Of a stretch of 49,599 nt of DNA, positions 36,000-46,015 are shown one piece after another. Within the stretch, counting starts at the first letter, position 1. Every line of letters begins with the position of its first letter. Made by a program: the position numbers and the translations under genes. Below the pieces are notes generated by a model. The model made no database searches, had not been told where the DNA came from, and worked only from the letters and a program-made list of their open reading frames with translations. Origin of the DNA: Pseudomonadota bacterium (GTDB lineage: Bacteria; Pseudomonadota; Alphaproteobacteria; Sphingomonadales; Sphingomonadaceae); the NCBI GenBank assembly GCA_023458055.1, contig JAEXAW010000074.1:1-49599 (forward strand), written 5' to 3'.

Positions 36000-38744
36000 T
36001 CAATGTTTGTAGGTAATCGACAGACCGAAGGTCGTGCCGAACACGTCATAAGTATCTGGGTAGGTATTATAAGCTCCCGCATTAACCGGCAATGGCGGCT
36101 TTTTGTTGAAGATATTATTGACCCCGAAGCCTAGTTCGAGCCCTTCGATCGGCGTCGGCCGTAGCGCGAAGTTCATATCAAAATAATTATAGGCGGGGAT
36201 TTTCCCGGTGCTACCGATAGCGGAATCCTTGACCGAACCAATGCGTGTCCAGCCGATCTGGGCGGTCATCGGGTCACTGTCCCAAGTGAACGTAGCGCGA
36301 TGGCGGTAATCTGGCGCGACCAGGGTCACAAGGTCCGACGAGCAACGCGCGCCATAACTTCCCTTACAATCGACCGGCGTCAGCACCGCGTTACGCTGAA
36401 TGGTGTAGTCGGTAACGATGCTGCCGACATAGCCAAAATTCCATCGGTTGCCCGGAAGGCCAAATGGCACGCCGAATCCGTAGCGCGCCTCAATATCGAA
36501 ACCTTGCTGTTTGATCGAGGCGAGGTTGCGGTCATCCACAAAAGCGTTGAGCAGATAGCCGGTTGTGGGATCGCGCGTGATCGCCTGACATAGCGGATTG
36601 TCCGTGCGCGGATCGGTGACGTAGCAGCTTGCGATTGCATCCACGGGCTGGATCTGGCCCACCGCGTCCTTAATCTTGATCTTGTACCAGTCGACCGACA
36701 GCGAAAAGCCGGGCAGGAAGCGCGGCGTCAGCACACCGCCCAGCGTCCAGGTCCGGCCTTTTTCCGCATGGATATTGGGATTGCCGCCAAAATAATATTG
36801 GCCGCGGAGGTTGGCCGGGGCGTTGGAATCATAAGGTCCGCGATAGCCTTGCGCAGTACATTGTGTGATGGTCGCCTGATTGGTCGCACCGACGCACGGA
36901 TCGCCCGCATAGCGCGGGAAAAGCCTCGCAACCGTGCGCAGATTGGCAAATGGGATCGAGAAGACCGGATTGGCAAATTCGCCGATATTGGGGTCACGGA
37001 TCACGTTCTGCCGCGTGCCGCGCAGGCGCAGATCATCGCTCACTGTCCAATTGATGCCGAGCTTGTGGGTCGCATAATCTTGCTTGGGCCCCACCGAGCG
37101 TTCATACCAACTCTTGCGATAAGCGCCTTCAAAAGTCAGCGATTGGACCAGCGGGAAATCCTTGAGGACTGGAACGATCAATTCGCCAAACAGTTCGTGC
37201 ACCTTGATAAAAGGCGGAACCAGAGGAGCACTTTCCGCTCCCTGATTGAATGACGTCCCAAGGTTGGAGCCGTAGGCGAATTTGCCCGTCTCCTTGCGAT
37301 ATTCATAGCCCGCCGTGAATCCCCAAGGACCCGCCCAGCCTTTGAAGAAATCGCCGGTGTCGCCCGATAGATAGGCGGACGCCACCTGTTGCGTGCGGAT
37401 GCGGTCGCCATAATCGAAATCTTCGAGCACAGGCGAGAAATTACCGCCCGGACCAAATATGTCGGTGCTGTTAACAAGGCCTGCGAAGCGCGACTTAACG
37501 CCATCGCCCTTAACCGTGATTTCCTCCTTGGAACGCCCATATTGGTAATAGGCATCCCATTGGATGGAAGGCGTGATTTCACCGCGCAGACCCAAGAGCC
37601 CCTGAATATTGTTGCGCTCATTTTCGGCATAGGTGATGCCGAGTTCGCCCAACGAACGGCGCACATTGACGTTGGCAAAGCCATTGACGAAGGTCAGCAT
37701 CGCGCGCGCTTGCGGATCAAGATAAGGATTGTTTTCGGCAATTTGGACGTTGATGCCAGCCGCTCCGGTGGTGGGCGGATTCATACCCGACCGCGTGCCG
37801 CCTTTGGTTTTCACCTTGGCGTACATCAAGCGGCCGTAAGCCTCGACGCCATCGAAAATATCATAATGGGCAAAAAGGTCGGCATTGATACGCTTCAACG
37901 GCTGAGCCAACATGAATTGCGGTGTATAATCGGTGGTCTGCGGCGTCAGCGTGAAATTGCCTGCAGCATCGTAGGAAAAGGTGCGACCACTCGCGACATC
38001 GGTGAAGTTGCCGCCGATTGGAAGCGTAGCCGCGCCACGCCGCGCAAATGGACGTTTGCCCGCAAGCAACGCATCGCGGTCAGTATATTCCACATAGCCG
38101 AGGATGTTGCCGCGCTCGCCAAGATTGGCTCCTGCCATGAGGTGCGTGCTGAACTGCGATCCACCGCCGCCGACTGCGCGGTAACTGGCATTTGCCTGAA
38201 TGCCGTCGAAATCGTCCTTGACGATGAAGTTGACCACCCCTGCGACAGCGTCCGCGCCATAGACCGCCGCCGCGCCGCCAGTCAGCACATCGACGCGCTC
38301 AAGCAAGGCTGCGGGAATCGTGTTAACATCAACCGCGTTGCGGAAGCTGAAGGGCAGGGCGCGGGTGCCGTTGACCAGCACTAGCGTGCGGTTTTGCCCT
38401 AGGTTGCGCAAATCAAGCGTCTGTGCGCCAAAGGCATCGCTGCCGACTGACGTCGCATTCACACCGCCCGCAAGTTGCGGTATTTTCGAGGAGAAATCTT
38501 CGATCGTGACGGCGCGTTGCAGCTGGATTTGCTCGCCGCTCAATGCGCTAATGGGAGAGGTGGAGGTAAGCCCGGGTGTGCGGATGCGGGTGCCGGTGAC
38601 CACGATGGCTTCTTCCGGAGGAGCCACTGAATTTTCAACACTGGTATCCTGCTCCTGCGCCAGCGCAGGCGTTGCTGCCAATAACGTCCCAATAGCGGCT
38701 AGCGCGGTTCCACAGCGTAGCATCATACCCCGATTATGCGTCAT
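36000..38744 (-). CDS. TonB-dependent outer-membrane receptor
   Basis: About 914 residues. A signal peptide (GTALAAIGTLLAATPALAQ) is followed by a TonB-box-like EEAIVVTGTRIR, a plug domain with RVDVLTGGAAAVYGADAVAG (about residues 120-145), and a 22-strand barrel ending in the aromatic TFGLSITYKH. It is of the sphingomonad/xanthomonad type that takes up sugars, peptides or aromatic compounds; the ligand is unknown. The ATG at 38,742-38,744 begins the signal peptide after GGGAGA; the longer reading frame adds a non-signal extension. Followed by a sodium symporter gene. Confidence 0.93.
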   Translation of the reverse strand: MTHNRGMMLRCGTALAAIGTLLAATPALAQEQDTSVENSVAPPEEAIVVTGTRIRTPGLTSTSPISALSGEQIQLQRAVTIEDFSSKIPQLAGGVNATSVGSDAFGAQTLDLRNLGQNRTLVLVNGTRALPFSFRNAVDVNTIPAALLERVDVLTGGAAAVYGADAVAGVVNFIVKDDFDGIQANASYRAVGGGGSQFSTHLMAGANLGERGNILGYVEYTDRDALLAGKRPFARRGAATLPIGGNFTDVASGRTFSYDAAGNFTLTPQTTDYTPQFMLAQPLKRINADLFAHYDIFDGVEAYGRLMYAKVKTKGGTRSGMNPPTTGAAGINVQIAENNPYLDPQARAMLTFVNGFANVNVRRSLGELGITYAENERNNIQGLLGLRGEITPSIQWDAYYQYGRSKEEITVKGDGVKSRFAGLVNSTDIFGPGGNFSPVLEDFDYGDRIRTQQVASAYLSGDTGDFFKGWAGPWGFTAGYEYRKETGKFAYGSNLGTSFNQGAESAPLVPPFIKVHELFGELIVPVLKDFPLVQSLTFEGAYRKSWYERSVGPKQDYATHKLGINWTVSDDLRLRGTRQNVIRDPNIGEFANPVFSIPFANLRTVARLFPRYAGDPCVGATNQATITQCTAQGYRGPYDSNAPANLRGQYYFGGNPNIHAEKGRTWTLGGVLTPRFLPGFSLSVDWYKIKIKDAVGQIQPVDAIASCYVTDPRTDNPLCQAITRDPTTGYLLNAFVDDRNLASIKQQGFDIEARYGFGVPFGLPGNRWNFGYVGSIVTDYTIQRNAVLTPVDCKGSYGARCSSDLVTLVAPDYRHRATFTWDSDPMTAQIGWTRIGSVKDSAIGSTGKIPAYNYFDMNFALRPTPIEGLELGFGVNNIFNKKPPLPVNAGAYNTYPDTYDVFGTTFGLSITYKH

Positions 38745-38842
38745 GATCCGACTATCTCCCTTTGGTTTCTGTTTTGAGTCGGCGACCATAGGAGGCTCGG
38801 AAACCAATGCAATTGCTTATTTCGGGTTTTGAGTGCGGACTT

Positions 38843-41800
38843 CTAATGAAAATCACGTGATTTAGGCAAAATCCGCACTTGGCGCGGATGACGGAAACGG
38901 TTGCCCGTGCCTTGCGGGCCATAATCGGGGTGGAGAATGCTGTCCGGACGGCAAAGGTCGGGTTTCAAAGGTTGTTCGTCGAGTAGCGCAAGACAGGCGC
39001 TTTCGTCGTGGCAACGGCTTGCCATTAAGTGGACCACATCCTCCTCGCTGCGCTGAACCACCGCTTCGATCCGCATCAACCGGGCGGCCATGACTGCTTC
39101 GCGCTGTTTTTCAAAATCGCGCGCCCATAATAGTGCGTTGGTGATGCCGGTTTCGTCCTCCAGCGTAATGAAGATCGCATTGCCCTTACCCGGTCGCTGG
39201 CGGATGAGCACCACGCCCGCGCATTGCACGCGGGTGCCATCCTTTGAGGCATTGACCTCGGCGCAACTGAGCACGCCTTTGCTGCGGAAATGATTGCGCA
39301 GAAACTGCATTGGATGCCCCTTCAATGAGAGCCGATGCGTCTGGTAATCGGCTACCACTTCCTCGGCGAGTGGCATGGCGGGTAGGGGGGCATCGCTTTC
39401 CGCCTTGAGTTCGCTCGCCTCTGCCCACGCAAAAAGCGGTAACTCCCCCGATGGTGTGCGCCGTGCTTCCCACAAAGCATCGCGCCGCGCCGTGCCCAGC
39501 CCTGAAAATGCATCTGCATCAGCCAGCAATCGTATTCCCCGTTGCGGCGTCTTTGTGCGGCGGGCGAGGTCCTGAATATTGGTGAAAAAGCCATCCTGCC
39601 GCGCTGCGATAATCCGTTCCGTCCAATCCTCACGCAAGCCATCAATCTGTCGAAAACCGAGGCGTAGCGCGAGGTGGTTGCCCTGATATTCCAAGGTGTT
39701 ATCCCATTGACTTGCGTTCACGTCGATGGGCAGGACCAGGCCGTCATGTTCGCGCAGGTCACGCACCAATTGGGCTGGTGCATAAAATCCCATCGGTTGC
39801 GAATTGAGAAGCGCGCAGGTGAACACTTCCGGATGATGGCATTTGAGCCAAGAGGAAACATAGGCCAGATAGGCAAAGCTCTGCGCATGGCTTTCGGGGA
39901 AACCATAATCGCCGAAACCCTTGATCTGGTTGAAGCAGCGCTGGGCAAATTCACGCTCATAACCGCGCGCGGTCATGCCGTTGATGAGCTTGTCCTCATA
40001 ATGATGGATGGTGCCATTGTGGCGAAAGGTTGCCATCGCGCGCCTCAAGCCATCGGCTTCCTTGGGCGAAAAACCTGCGGCAACAATCGCAAGACTCATC
40101 GCCTGCTCTTGAAATAGGGGAACGCCGAGGGTGCGTTCTAATACTTGCTTCAATTCTTCGGGATCATATTGTGGACCGGGGGAAGGATATTCGGGCTGCT
40201 CCTTTCCTGCGCGGCGCCGCAGATAAGGATGCACCATGTCGCCTTGAATGGGACCCGGTCGTACAATGGCAACCTGGATGACGAGATCATATAGTTCCTT
40301 GGGCTTCAAGCGCGGAAGCATATTGATCTGCGCGCGGCTTTCGACCTGAAACACGCCGATGCTGTCGCCCTTTTGCAGCATTTTATAGGTTGGCTCATCG
40401 TCCGGCGGCACGCTCTTGAGATCATGATCGCCCAGATTATGTTCGCGCATCAGATCGAAACTCTTGCGGATGCAGGTCAGCATCCCGAGTGCCAGAACAT
40501 CGACCTTCATCAGGTTCAGCACATCGATATCGTCCTTGTCCCATTCGATGAAGGTGCGTTCAGGCATCGCCGCATTGTGGATCGGCACTATCTCGTCGAG
40601 CCGCCCTTCGGTGAGGACAAAGCCGCCGACATGCTGGGAAAGGTGCCGGGGAAACTGGAGGATGCGATCAACCATATCCTTGCACCGCGCCATCACGGGA
40701 TTGTTGGGCGCGAAACCAGCTTGCTCGAGCCGGGCTTCGGGCAAATCCTCACCGCCCCAACTGCCCCAAATCGTGCCGGAAAGCCGTGCGGTTACATCTT
40801 CGCTCAAGCCCAGCACCTTACCGACTTCACGGATCGCGCTCCGTTGACGATAATGGATGACCGTGGCGACGATGCCCGCCCGATCACGACCATAGCGATC
40901 ATAGACATATTGCATCACCTCTTCGCGCCGCTCATGCTCGAAATCGACGTCGATGTCGGGTGGCTCATCGCGGTTTTCGGAAAGAAAACGCGAGAAAAGC
41001 AGCTTGTTGGCAATCGGGTCGACGCCGGTAATGTCGAGCAGATAACAGACAATCGAATTCGCCGCGGAGCCGCGCCCCTGACACAAGATCGGCGGGTCTC
41101 GGGTGCGTGCAAAATTGACCAGATCATGCACGGTCAGGAAATAATAAGCATATTTGCGGTCTCGGATAAGCCGGAACTCTTCGTCGAGGACGTCCTGTAC
41201 TTTAGGGGGAAACGGGTAGCCGTAGCGCTTCTTGGCTGCCTCCAAAACGAGATGCTCGAGCCAGTCTTGCGGCTCCCAGCCTTCAGGCACGGGTTCGTGG
41301 GGATATTCGTAACGCAGGTCATCAAGGGTGAAATGGATGCGGGACAAAATGTCCGCTGTCGCCGTGAGCGCTTGCGGGCAATCCGCAAATAACCGCGCCA
41401 TCTCCTGCGGCGATTTCAAATGACGCTCGGCATTGGCGAGTAGCCGTTTGCCTGCTGCGGCGATGGTCGTGCCTTCGCGAATGCAGGTCATTACATCATG
41501 GAGCGGGCGGTCTTCGGGCGCGGCATAGAGCGCATCATTGGTCGCAAGTAGCGGGACGCCGCTTTCTTCAGAGATTGCCTGAAGGAGTATCAATTGACGC
41601 GCATCGTCACCTTTGCGCGGCATGGTCGCGGCGCGCCACACGCTGCCCGGGGCCAGTTTTGCCAGCGGAGCAAGAAAGCGCCCGTCTCCCGCCATCGCTA
41701 TGAGCAGCATTTTGCCAGCAATATCGTCGATGTGATCGACAAGGTCCTGCCAGTAGAGCAGGCATTCGCCCTTGACCGCGCGCCGGTTTCCGGTGGTCAA

Positions 41801-42103
41801 AAGCCGGGTCAGCCTCCCCCAGGCAAGACGCGTTGCTGGATAGACGACGAGATCCGGGGTTCCATCGGCAAAGACCAAACGTGCTCCCACGATGAGCCGG
41901 AAGTCATCCGGCAGAACACCATCTTCACATGCGCGTTTCACGAAAGCGTGAGCGCGCACGACACCCGCGACCGTGTTGCGATCCGCGATGCCGACGCCGT
42001 TCATTCCCAACAATATTGCGCGTTCGACCATGTCGGCAGGCTGCGATGCGCCGCGCAGGAAGGAGAAATTGGTGGCCGCGACCAACTCGGCGAAAGGGAT
42101 CAT
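38843..42103 (-). CDS. dnaE2: Error-prone DNA polymerase III alpha subunit DnaE2 (ImuC)
   Basis: About 1086 residues, C-family polymerase. The N-terminal PHP domain begins FAELVAATNFSFLRGASQP; the palm carries the catalytic Asp motif PDIDVDFEHERREEV, followed by the finger region and an OB fold near the C-terminus (VQCAGVVLIRQRPGKGNAIF). It extends mismatched or lesion-containing primers during damage-induced mutagenesis, with ImuA and ImuB. Its ATG overlaps the imuB stop by 4 bp (ATGA), so translation is coupled. Expression should follow the LexA box upstream of imuA. Confidence 0.96.
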   Translation of the reverse strand: MIPFAELVAATNFSFLRGASQPADMVERAILLGMNGVGIADRNTVAGVVRAHAFVKRACEDGVLPDDFRLIVGARLVFADGTPDLVVYPATRLAWGRLTRLLTTGNRRAVKGECLLYWQDLVDHIDDIAGKMLLIAMAGDGRFLAPLAKLAPGSVWRAATMPRKGDDARQLILLQAISEESGVPLLATNDALYAAPEDRPLHDVMTCIREGTTIAAAGKRLLANAERHLKSPQEMARLFADCPQALTATADILSRIHFTLDDLRYEYPHEPVPEGWEPQDWLEHLVLEAAKKRYGYPFPPKVQDVLDEEFRLIRDRKYAYYFLTVHDLVNFARTRDPPILCQGRGSAANSIVCYLLDITGVDPIANKLLFSRFLSENRDEPPDIDVDFEHERREEVMQYVYDRYGRDRAGIVATVIHYRQRSAIREVGKVLGLSEDVTARLSGTIWGSWGGEDLPEARLEQAGFAPNNPVMARCKDMVDRILQFPRHLSQHVGGFVLTEGRLDEIVPIHNAAMPERTFIEWDKDDIDVLNLMKVDVLALGMLTCIRKSFDLMREHNLGDHDLKSVPPDDEPTYKMLQKGDSIGVFQVESRAQINMLPRLKPKELYDLVIQVAIVRPGPIQGDMVHPYLRRRAGKEQPEYPSPGPQYDPEELKQVLERTLGVPLFQEQAMSLAIVAAGFSPKEADGLRRAMATFRHNGTIHHYEDKLINGMTARGYEREFAQRCFNQIKGFGDYGFPESHAQSFAYLAYVSSWLKCHHPEVFTCALLNSQPMGFYAPAQLVRDLREHDGLVLPIDVNASQWDNTLEYQGNHLALRLGFRQIDGLREDWTERIIAARQDGFFTNIQDLARRTKTPQRGIRLLADADAFSGLGTARRDALWEARRTPSGELPLFAWAEASELKAESDAPLPAMPLAEEVVADYQTHRLSLKGHPMQFLRNHFRSKGVLSCAEVNASKDGTRVQCAGVVLIRQRPGKGNAIFITLEDETGITNALLWARDFEKQREAVMAARLMRIEAVVQRSEEDVVHLMASRCHDESACLALLDEQPLKPDLCRPDSILHPDYGPQGTGNRFRHPRQVRILPKSRDFH

Positions 42104-43674
42104 GCGAATAGTCCGTGCACATACCAAAGAGGATCGCGTCGGTCGCTTTCATCATTGTAGAGACCGGCACGAAATAGCCAGAAACGGTGGCCGTCCTTAT
42201 CCTCTATGCGATAATAATCGCGCGTGCGTTCAGCTTGTCCGGGTGCGCCATGTCCTGGCCAATGCCCCAAAGGCGCGCGCCACCACTCTCCTGCGATACG
42301 TTCCGGTCCTTCGGCAAGTATAACGTCATGACGGCTATCTCGCCAACGGAACCAGCGGGGCGGCCCATCCGGTACTTCGGCCATCACCTCGACCTTTTCG
42401 GGCGGATCAAGCAGCCATAACGGGCGGGAAGGGGGTTCGTCGCCAAGCGCAATATCCCAGTTTTGCGGTTTTCGCGCGTTCGTTACCGGCACGGCGATTT
42501 GCGCGCGTTCGGGGATATAGCTGTCGCATGGCACAAGATAGCGGAGGGCCTCGGCGCCGTGCCGTGTCGTTAGTCGGTCAAGTAGTAGGCTCACCGCTTC
42601 CCGTTCGCGCACCTTGCCATCTTCCTCAATTTGTTGCGGAGGCAAAGGCTCGCTGCGCAGAAGCATAAGGCGCAGCATGTCATAACCAAAGCCTGGATCG
42701 AGCGGGTCGGCAAGATGATCGATCCGTTCGCGCAGCAAGCGTTCTATTAGCGCCGGATCGCGCGTTGGCTGGCCGGTTTCCACGATCAGACTGCGGACAT
42801 CGCCATCGCTGCGAAATAAGGACAGGCGAAAAGCGCGCCCGCCTTCATGCTTTTGTAGGAGGGCGCGTGAGAGTTCTCCCATCATGTCGCGGGCAATATC
42901 CAATATATGCTCTGTCTTGCCGACAAGCTCGGCAAAATGACGGGTCGCACTGAGCAATGGTGCTTCTTCATGCGCCACCAAGGGGCGGCTTTCCTCGCCG
43001 TAAAGGCGACGCAAGGCCCGCACCGTTTCGCCGCCGAACCGACTAGCGAGACTAGCCATCGAGCGTGTCCGCACCATGCTGATGCTGGTAAGGCCGGCAC
43101 GACGCAGCGCGCGCGTTGCATCTTCATCAAGTTCGAGCGCGGCGAGTGGGAGCGCCGATATCGCCTCCGTTTCTGACAGTCCCGGATTGCCCCAGCGGGC
43201 AATCGCGCGGGCGCTGTCGGGATGTGCAGCAAAAGCCGCGCGCACAGTGAAGGGAGCAAGCAGGCGGATGGCTTGGTTGAGCAATCCATCCTCTCCGCCA
43301 AACAAATGCGCGCATCCGCTTATATCGAGTAACAAGCCGTCGGGCGGGTCTTCTGCTACGATGGGCGAGCACATAAGCAAACGTCCGGCGAGACGGGTGA
43401 GCAGCGCGGCGTCGCCTTCGTGATCGATTTCGACAGCATGGAGCGCAGGAAAACGCGCGCGCGCATCGGCAAGGCTAAGGCCTGGCAAAAGCCCGCAAGC
43501 GCTGGCTGCTGCGTTACTGGCGGCAACGCGCAAGGCACCTTTCACTTTTTCCGTCAGAACAAGCGAAGCGGATGGATCAGGCGGCGTGGCTGCGGTCATC
43601 TGCCAGCGTTCTGCTGGCAGATAAGGCAACCACAGCGCGAGGAAGCGGCGCTTCCGCGATAGGTTGAAGACCAT
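42100..43674 (-). CDS. imuB: ImuB, catalytically inactive Y-family polymerase-like protein
   Basis: About 524 residues. The N-terminus FLALWLPYLPAERW aligns with Y-family polymerases but lacks the DxD metal-binding acids, as is typical of ImuB. HhH and little-finger-like regions follow (about residues 190-350), and the C-terminal tail contains the ImuB-specific GPERIAGEWW and RDYYRIEDKDGHRFWLFRAG blocks. It acts as the hub that joins ImuA, DnaE2 and the beta clamp. The ATG at 43,672-43,674 is preceded by GGAG and matches the usual N-terminus; it lies 98 bp inside imuA. Confidence 0.94.
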   Translation of the reverse strand: MVFNLSRKRRFLALWLPYLPAERWQMTAATPPDPSASLVLTEKVKGALRVAASNAAASACGLLPGLSLADARARFPALHAVEIDHEGDAALLTRLAGRLLMCSPIVAEDPPDGLLLDISGCAHLFGGEDGLLNQAIRLLAPFTVRAAFAAHPDSARAIARWGNPGLSETEAISALPLAALELDEDATRALRRAGLTSISMVRTRSMASLASRFGGETVRALRRLYGEESRPLVAHEEAPLLSATRHFAELVGKTEHILDIARDMMGELSRALLQKHEGGRAFRLSLFRSDGDVRSLIVETGQPTRDPALIERLLRERIDHLADPLDPGFGYDMLRLMLLRSEPLPPQQIEEDGKVREREAVSLLLDRLTTRHGAEALRYLVPCDSYIPERAQIAVPVTNARKPQNWDIALGDEPPSRPLWLLDPPEKVEVMAEVPDGPPRWFRWRDSRHDVILAEGPERIAGEWWRAPLGHWPGHGAPGQAERTRDYYRIEDKDGHRFWLFRAGLYNDESDRRDPLWYVHGLFA

Positions 43675-44350
43675 GATCCCTGCTCCAGTGAAGATGAAAG
43701 CGTGCTCCAGCCGGGCCGCTACGATTTCTGAGGCATTCCACCATAAAGGTAGGGGCGCCGGGCGCGCGGGCGCCGGGTGACAGGGAGGGTGCGGCACTGA
43801 CCTGCCAGCGTGTTTCAGCGGCGCTGGGGTTGGTCTCAGCACCTAGTCTCAACGAGAAAAAAGTGACCCCGGAAGCGCGGGCGGCGAGTGCAATCCGTCG
43901 ACTTTCTGTAAGCCCCAGTTCCGGAAATTTGCCCCAGCTTTCCATAATAACCGCACCGAGCCCGCCGCACCGAACCGCATCGACGGCGGCCTGCAATAGA
44001 CTCACTCGATCCGGCAGGAGGAGAAAAAGGAAGTGATCCGGATTCAACCCTAATGCCGCAAAACCGGCTCCATAAGGAATGAAGCTGCGCTCACGATGCA
44101 CCGCATTGTGTGTCTTGAGCGGGCGTAGCCAGAATAGGGGCTTGTCCTCGATTAAGGTCTGGGCTGTGAGGGCGGTTAAACCCGCCGCAGCCGAAGCATC
44201 ACTAATATGTTCGGTATAAAATTCATGCAAAACAGCAGGCTTAAGTAAAAAGCTCGACGGATTTCGCACGGCATCGGTCCGGCCTCCGTCTTTCGGAGAC
44301 GGTTCATGAGCCCTGCGAGCATCAGGGAAAGAGGCAAAGAGAACAGTCAT
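43577..44350 (-). CDS. imuA: ImuA, RecA-like mutasome protein
   Basis: 257 residues. Sequence typical of ImuA: VLHEFYTEHISDASAAAGLTALTA, PLFWLRP, YGAGFAALGLNPDHFLFLLLPD and LGAVIMESWGKFPELGLTESRRIALAARASGVTFFSLR. ImuA is a RecA-like but ATPase-deficient partner of ImuB and RecA in SOS mutagenesis. It is the first gene of imuA-imuB-dnaE2, overlaps imuB by 98 bp, and has a LexA box 25 bp upstream of its start. Confidence 0.93.
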   Translation of the reverse strand: MTVLFASFPDARRAHEPSPKDGGRTDAVRNPSSFLLKPAVLHEFYTEHISDASAAAGLTALTAQTLIEDKPLFWLRPLKTHNAVHRERSFIPYGAGFAALGLNPDHFLFLLLPDRVSLLQAAVDAVRCGGLGAVIMESWGKFPELGLTESRRIALAARASGVTFFSLRLGAETNPSAAETRWQVSAAPSLSPGARAPGAPTFMVECLRNRSGPAGARFHLHWSRDHGLQPIAEAPLPRAVVALSASRTLADDRSHAA

Positions 44351-44374
44351 AATGGCGAATCACAAGCGTCTAAT

Positions 44375-44389
44375 GTTCTCTAAATGTTC
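44375..44389 (-). promoter_or_regulatory. LexA (SOS) box of the imuA-imuB-dnaE2 operon
   Basis: GTTCTCTAAATGTTC is an exact GTTC-N7-GTTC direct repeat, the consensus LexA operator of Alphaproteobacteria; on the coding strand it reads GAAC-N7-GAAC. It lies 25-39 bp upstream of the imuA ATG, as expected for a repressor overlapping the promoter. Confidence 0.88.
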
Positions 44390-44465
44390 TCATTGAGTCA
44401 AGCGCAATAGAAACGCTTCAGCGTAGACCCCGCAGGTTAATTCAATCGAAACCCAGATAATGGAG

Positions 44466-45593
44466 TCAGGCGCTCGCCCCGCGCGCGTCAATCGCCCAAA
44501 TGGCAGATAGGCGCTCTCCGTCCATAACGAAAATACGATCATAGAGATTGACGGTTGGATCGCAATGCGGCGGCGTCATGCTGATACGCTGGCCAAGTTG
44601 CGGGAGAGCAGCATATCCGAACAGCGCGCCATGCTCGTCACCCATGAACGCAAAGCCGGCGCTTTCAAAACCCGGCGTCACAATGCGCGGAGTACCGCCA
44701 TCAGTGGAAAGCGCTTTATAGCCCGTATCAATCGTCACCATGCCTGGCACGACTGCATGGATGATACTCGCATCAACGAATAGGGCAGGCTGGAACCCCG
44801 CGGTCGCTTCTGCTTCGCCCAGCGCGCAAAGTTCATATTGGCGGTCCATAAAGATGTAGGAGCCGCATTGATATTCGGTGAAGAAATCGCTCATCAGATC
44901 GATCTCATGGGTACCGGTACCCGAGCCCGTGACGACGGGCGGGGCAAAGCCGATCTGCGTCAGCGCGGCAATGACCTGGCGAGCATGAGCCTCGCGCTCG
45001 GCGAGCGCGCTGCGGCGTTCTTCAAAGGCTTCAATATGTTGCTCTGCGCCACAATAAAATTGGACGCCACCATAGACCAGTTTGCCGTTGCTGGCTCGGA
45101 CGGCTTCGGCAACCGCAACCGCCTGTTCTGCATCGACAACGCCCGTGCGACGGATGCCGGGGTCAATGTCGATCAGCACCGTGAGCGGTTTATCTTGAAT
45201 GAGCGCCGCTAAGGCTTCTACCGCGCGGACATCATCGACCGTTTGCTTGAGTGCGCTGGTGCGTTGGTGGAGTGCTACCAAACGCGCCAATCCGGTGGAG
45301 GTGACGACGGGAGAGGTGATCAGAATATCCTTAATCCCCGCGCTTGCAAAAATTTCCGCCTCGCCCAGTTTGGCGCAGCAAATGCCGACTGCTCCAGCCG
45401 CAATCTGTTGCTTGGCTATCTCGACGCAGCGATGCGTTTTGGCATGAGGGCGAAGAACTTTTCCCTGTGCCGCCATCCGTTCGGCCATCAAGGCCACATT
45501 ATGTTCAAACGCCGCCCGCTCCAGCATCAATGCTGGCGTATCAATCAGATGACGGACATTATTCTGCCCAACAAGATGGTCATAATGCGGCAT
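44466..45593 (-). CDS. DSD1-type PLP-dependent enzyme (D-threonine aldolase / D-serine dehydratase-like)
   Basis: About 375 residues. An alanine-racemase-like N-terminal TIM barrel holds the PLP lysine in RPHAKTHRCVEI (about K52), and the C-terminal beta domain has the metal site PPHCDPTVNLYD (His and Cys). Family members include D-threonine aldolase, D-3-hydroxyaspartate aldolase and eukaryotic D-serine dehydratase; the likely role is breaking down a beta-hydroxy D-amino acid. I use the ATG at 45,591-45,593 after GAGGGG. No operon partner is visible. Confidence 0.9.
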   Translation of the reverse strand: MPHYDHLVGQNNVRHLIDTPALMLERAAFEHNVALMAERMAAQGKVLRPHAKTHRCVEIAKQQIAAGAVGICCAKLGEAEIFASAGIKDILITSPVVTSTGLARLVALHQRTSALKQTVDDVRAVEALAALIQDKPLTVLIDIDPGIRRTGVVDAEQAVAVAEAVRASNGKLVYGGVQFYCGAEQHIEAFEERRSALAEREAHARQVIAALTQIGFAPPVVTGSGTGTHEIDLMSDFFTEYQCGSYIFMDRQYELCALGEAEATAGFQPALFVDASIIHAVVPGMVTIDTGYKALSTDGGTPRIVTPGFESAGFAFMGDEHGALFGYAALPQLGQRISMTPPHCDPTVNLYDRIFVMDGERLSAIWAIDARGASA

Positions 45594-46015
45594 GAAAACC
45601 CCTCTTACTTCATGCAAAAATCGAGAAGATTGTCGTTAAGCCCGATTATGTTGTTTGGAAAGCTACTCCACGTAGGTGCATTGAGCGTGAGGGTCATTTT
45701 TGAACGCGATACGGAGTAGAAAAATCAATAGACGATTGAAGAGGGAGATATGATGGGATGGAGTAACGGGTCGAAAACTGTTGAAGCCGAAGATCGGATG
45801 GCGTCTCCACGCACCTGATCTAGCCAATTGGAAGGCAAGCTCCTGATCGAGCAGGGGAGGGCGCGTGTCCGGGGCTCGGCGGGGTAGTCGATTGCGCGAC
45901 TGACCGAAGCCTTGCGGCGTGAAAATTTTTCTTCGTCCTCAAAACTCTGGCGCTGAGAGTATTCTTAGCAGTTTCCGCGGGTTTAAACCGCTTTGATCAT
46001 CTCTGAACAGGGAAA
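45594..46015. other. Intergenic region left of the tRNA-Leu scar
   Basis: About 420 bases without a credible gene on either strand. It contains the promoter region of the DSD1-type gene at its left end and a short inverted pair GCGGGTTTAAACCGC near 45,977-45,991. Otherwise nothing recognisable was seen. Confidence 0.5.

Noticed and set aside
37389..38384. A 331-residue plus-strand open frame opposite the TonB-dependent receptor
   Set aside because: Antisense to a receptor with clear plug and barrel features; no independent coding signal.
40373..41392. A 339-residue plus-strand open frame opposite dnaE2
   Set aside because: Antisense to dnaE2 and without motif, ribosome-binding site or homology visible by eye.
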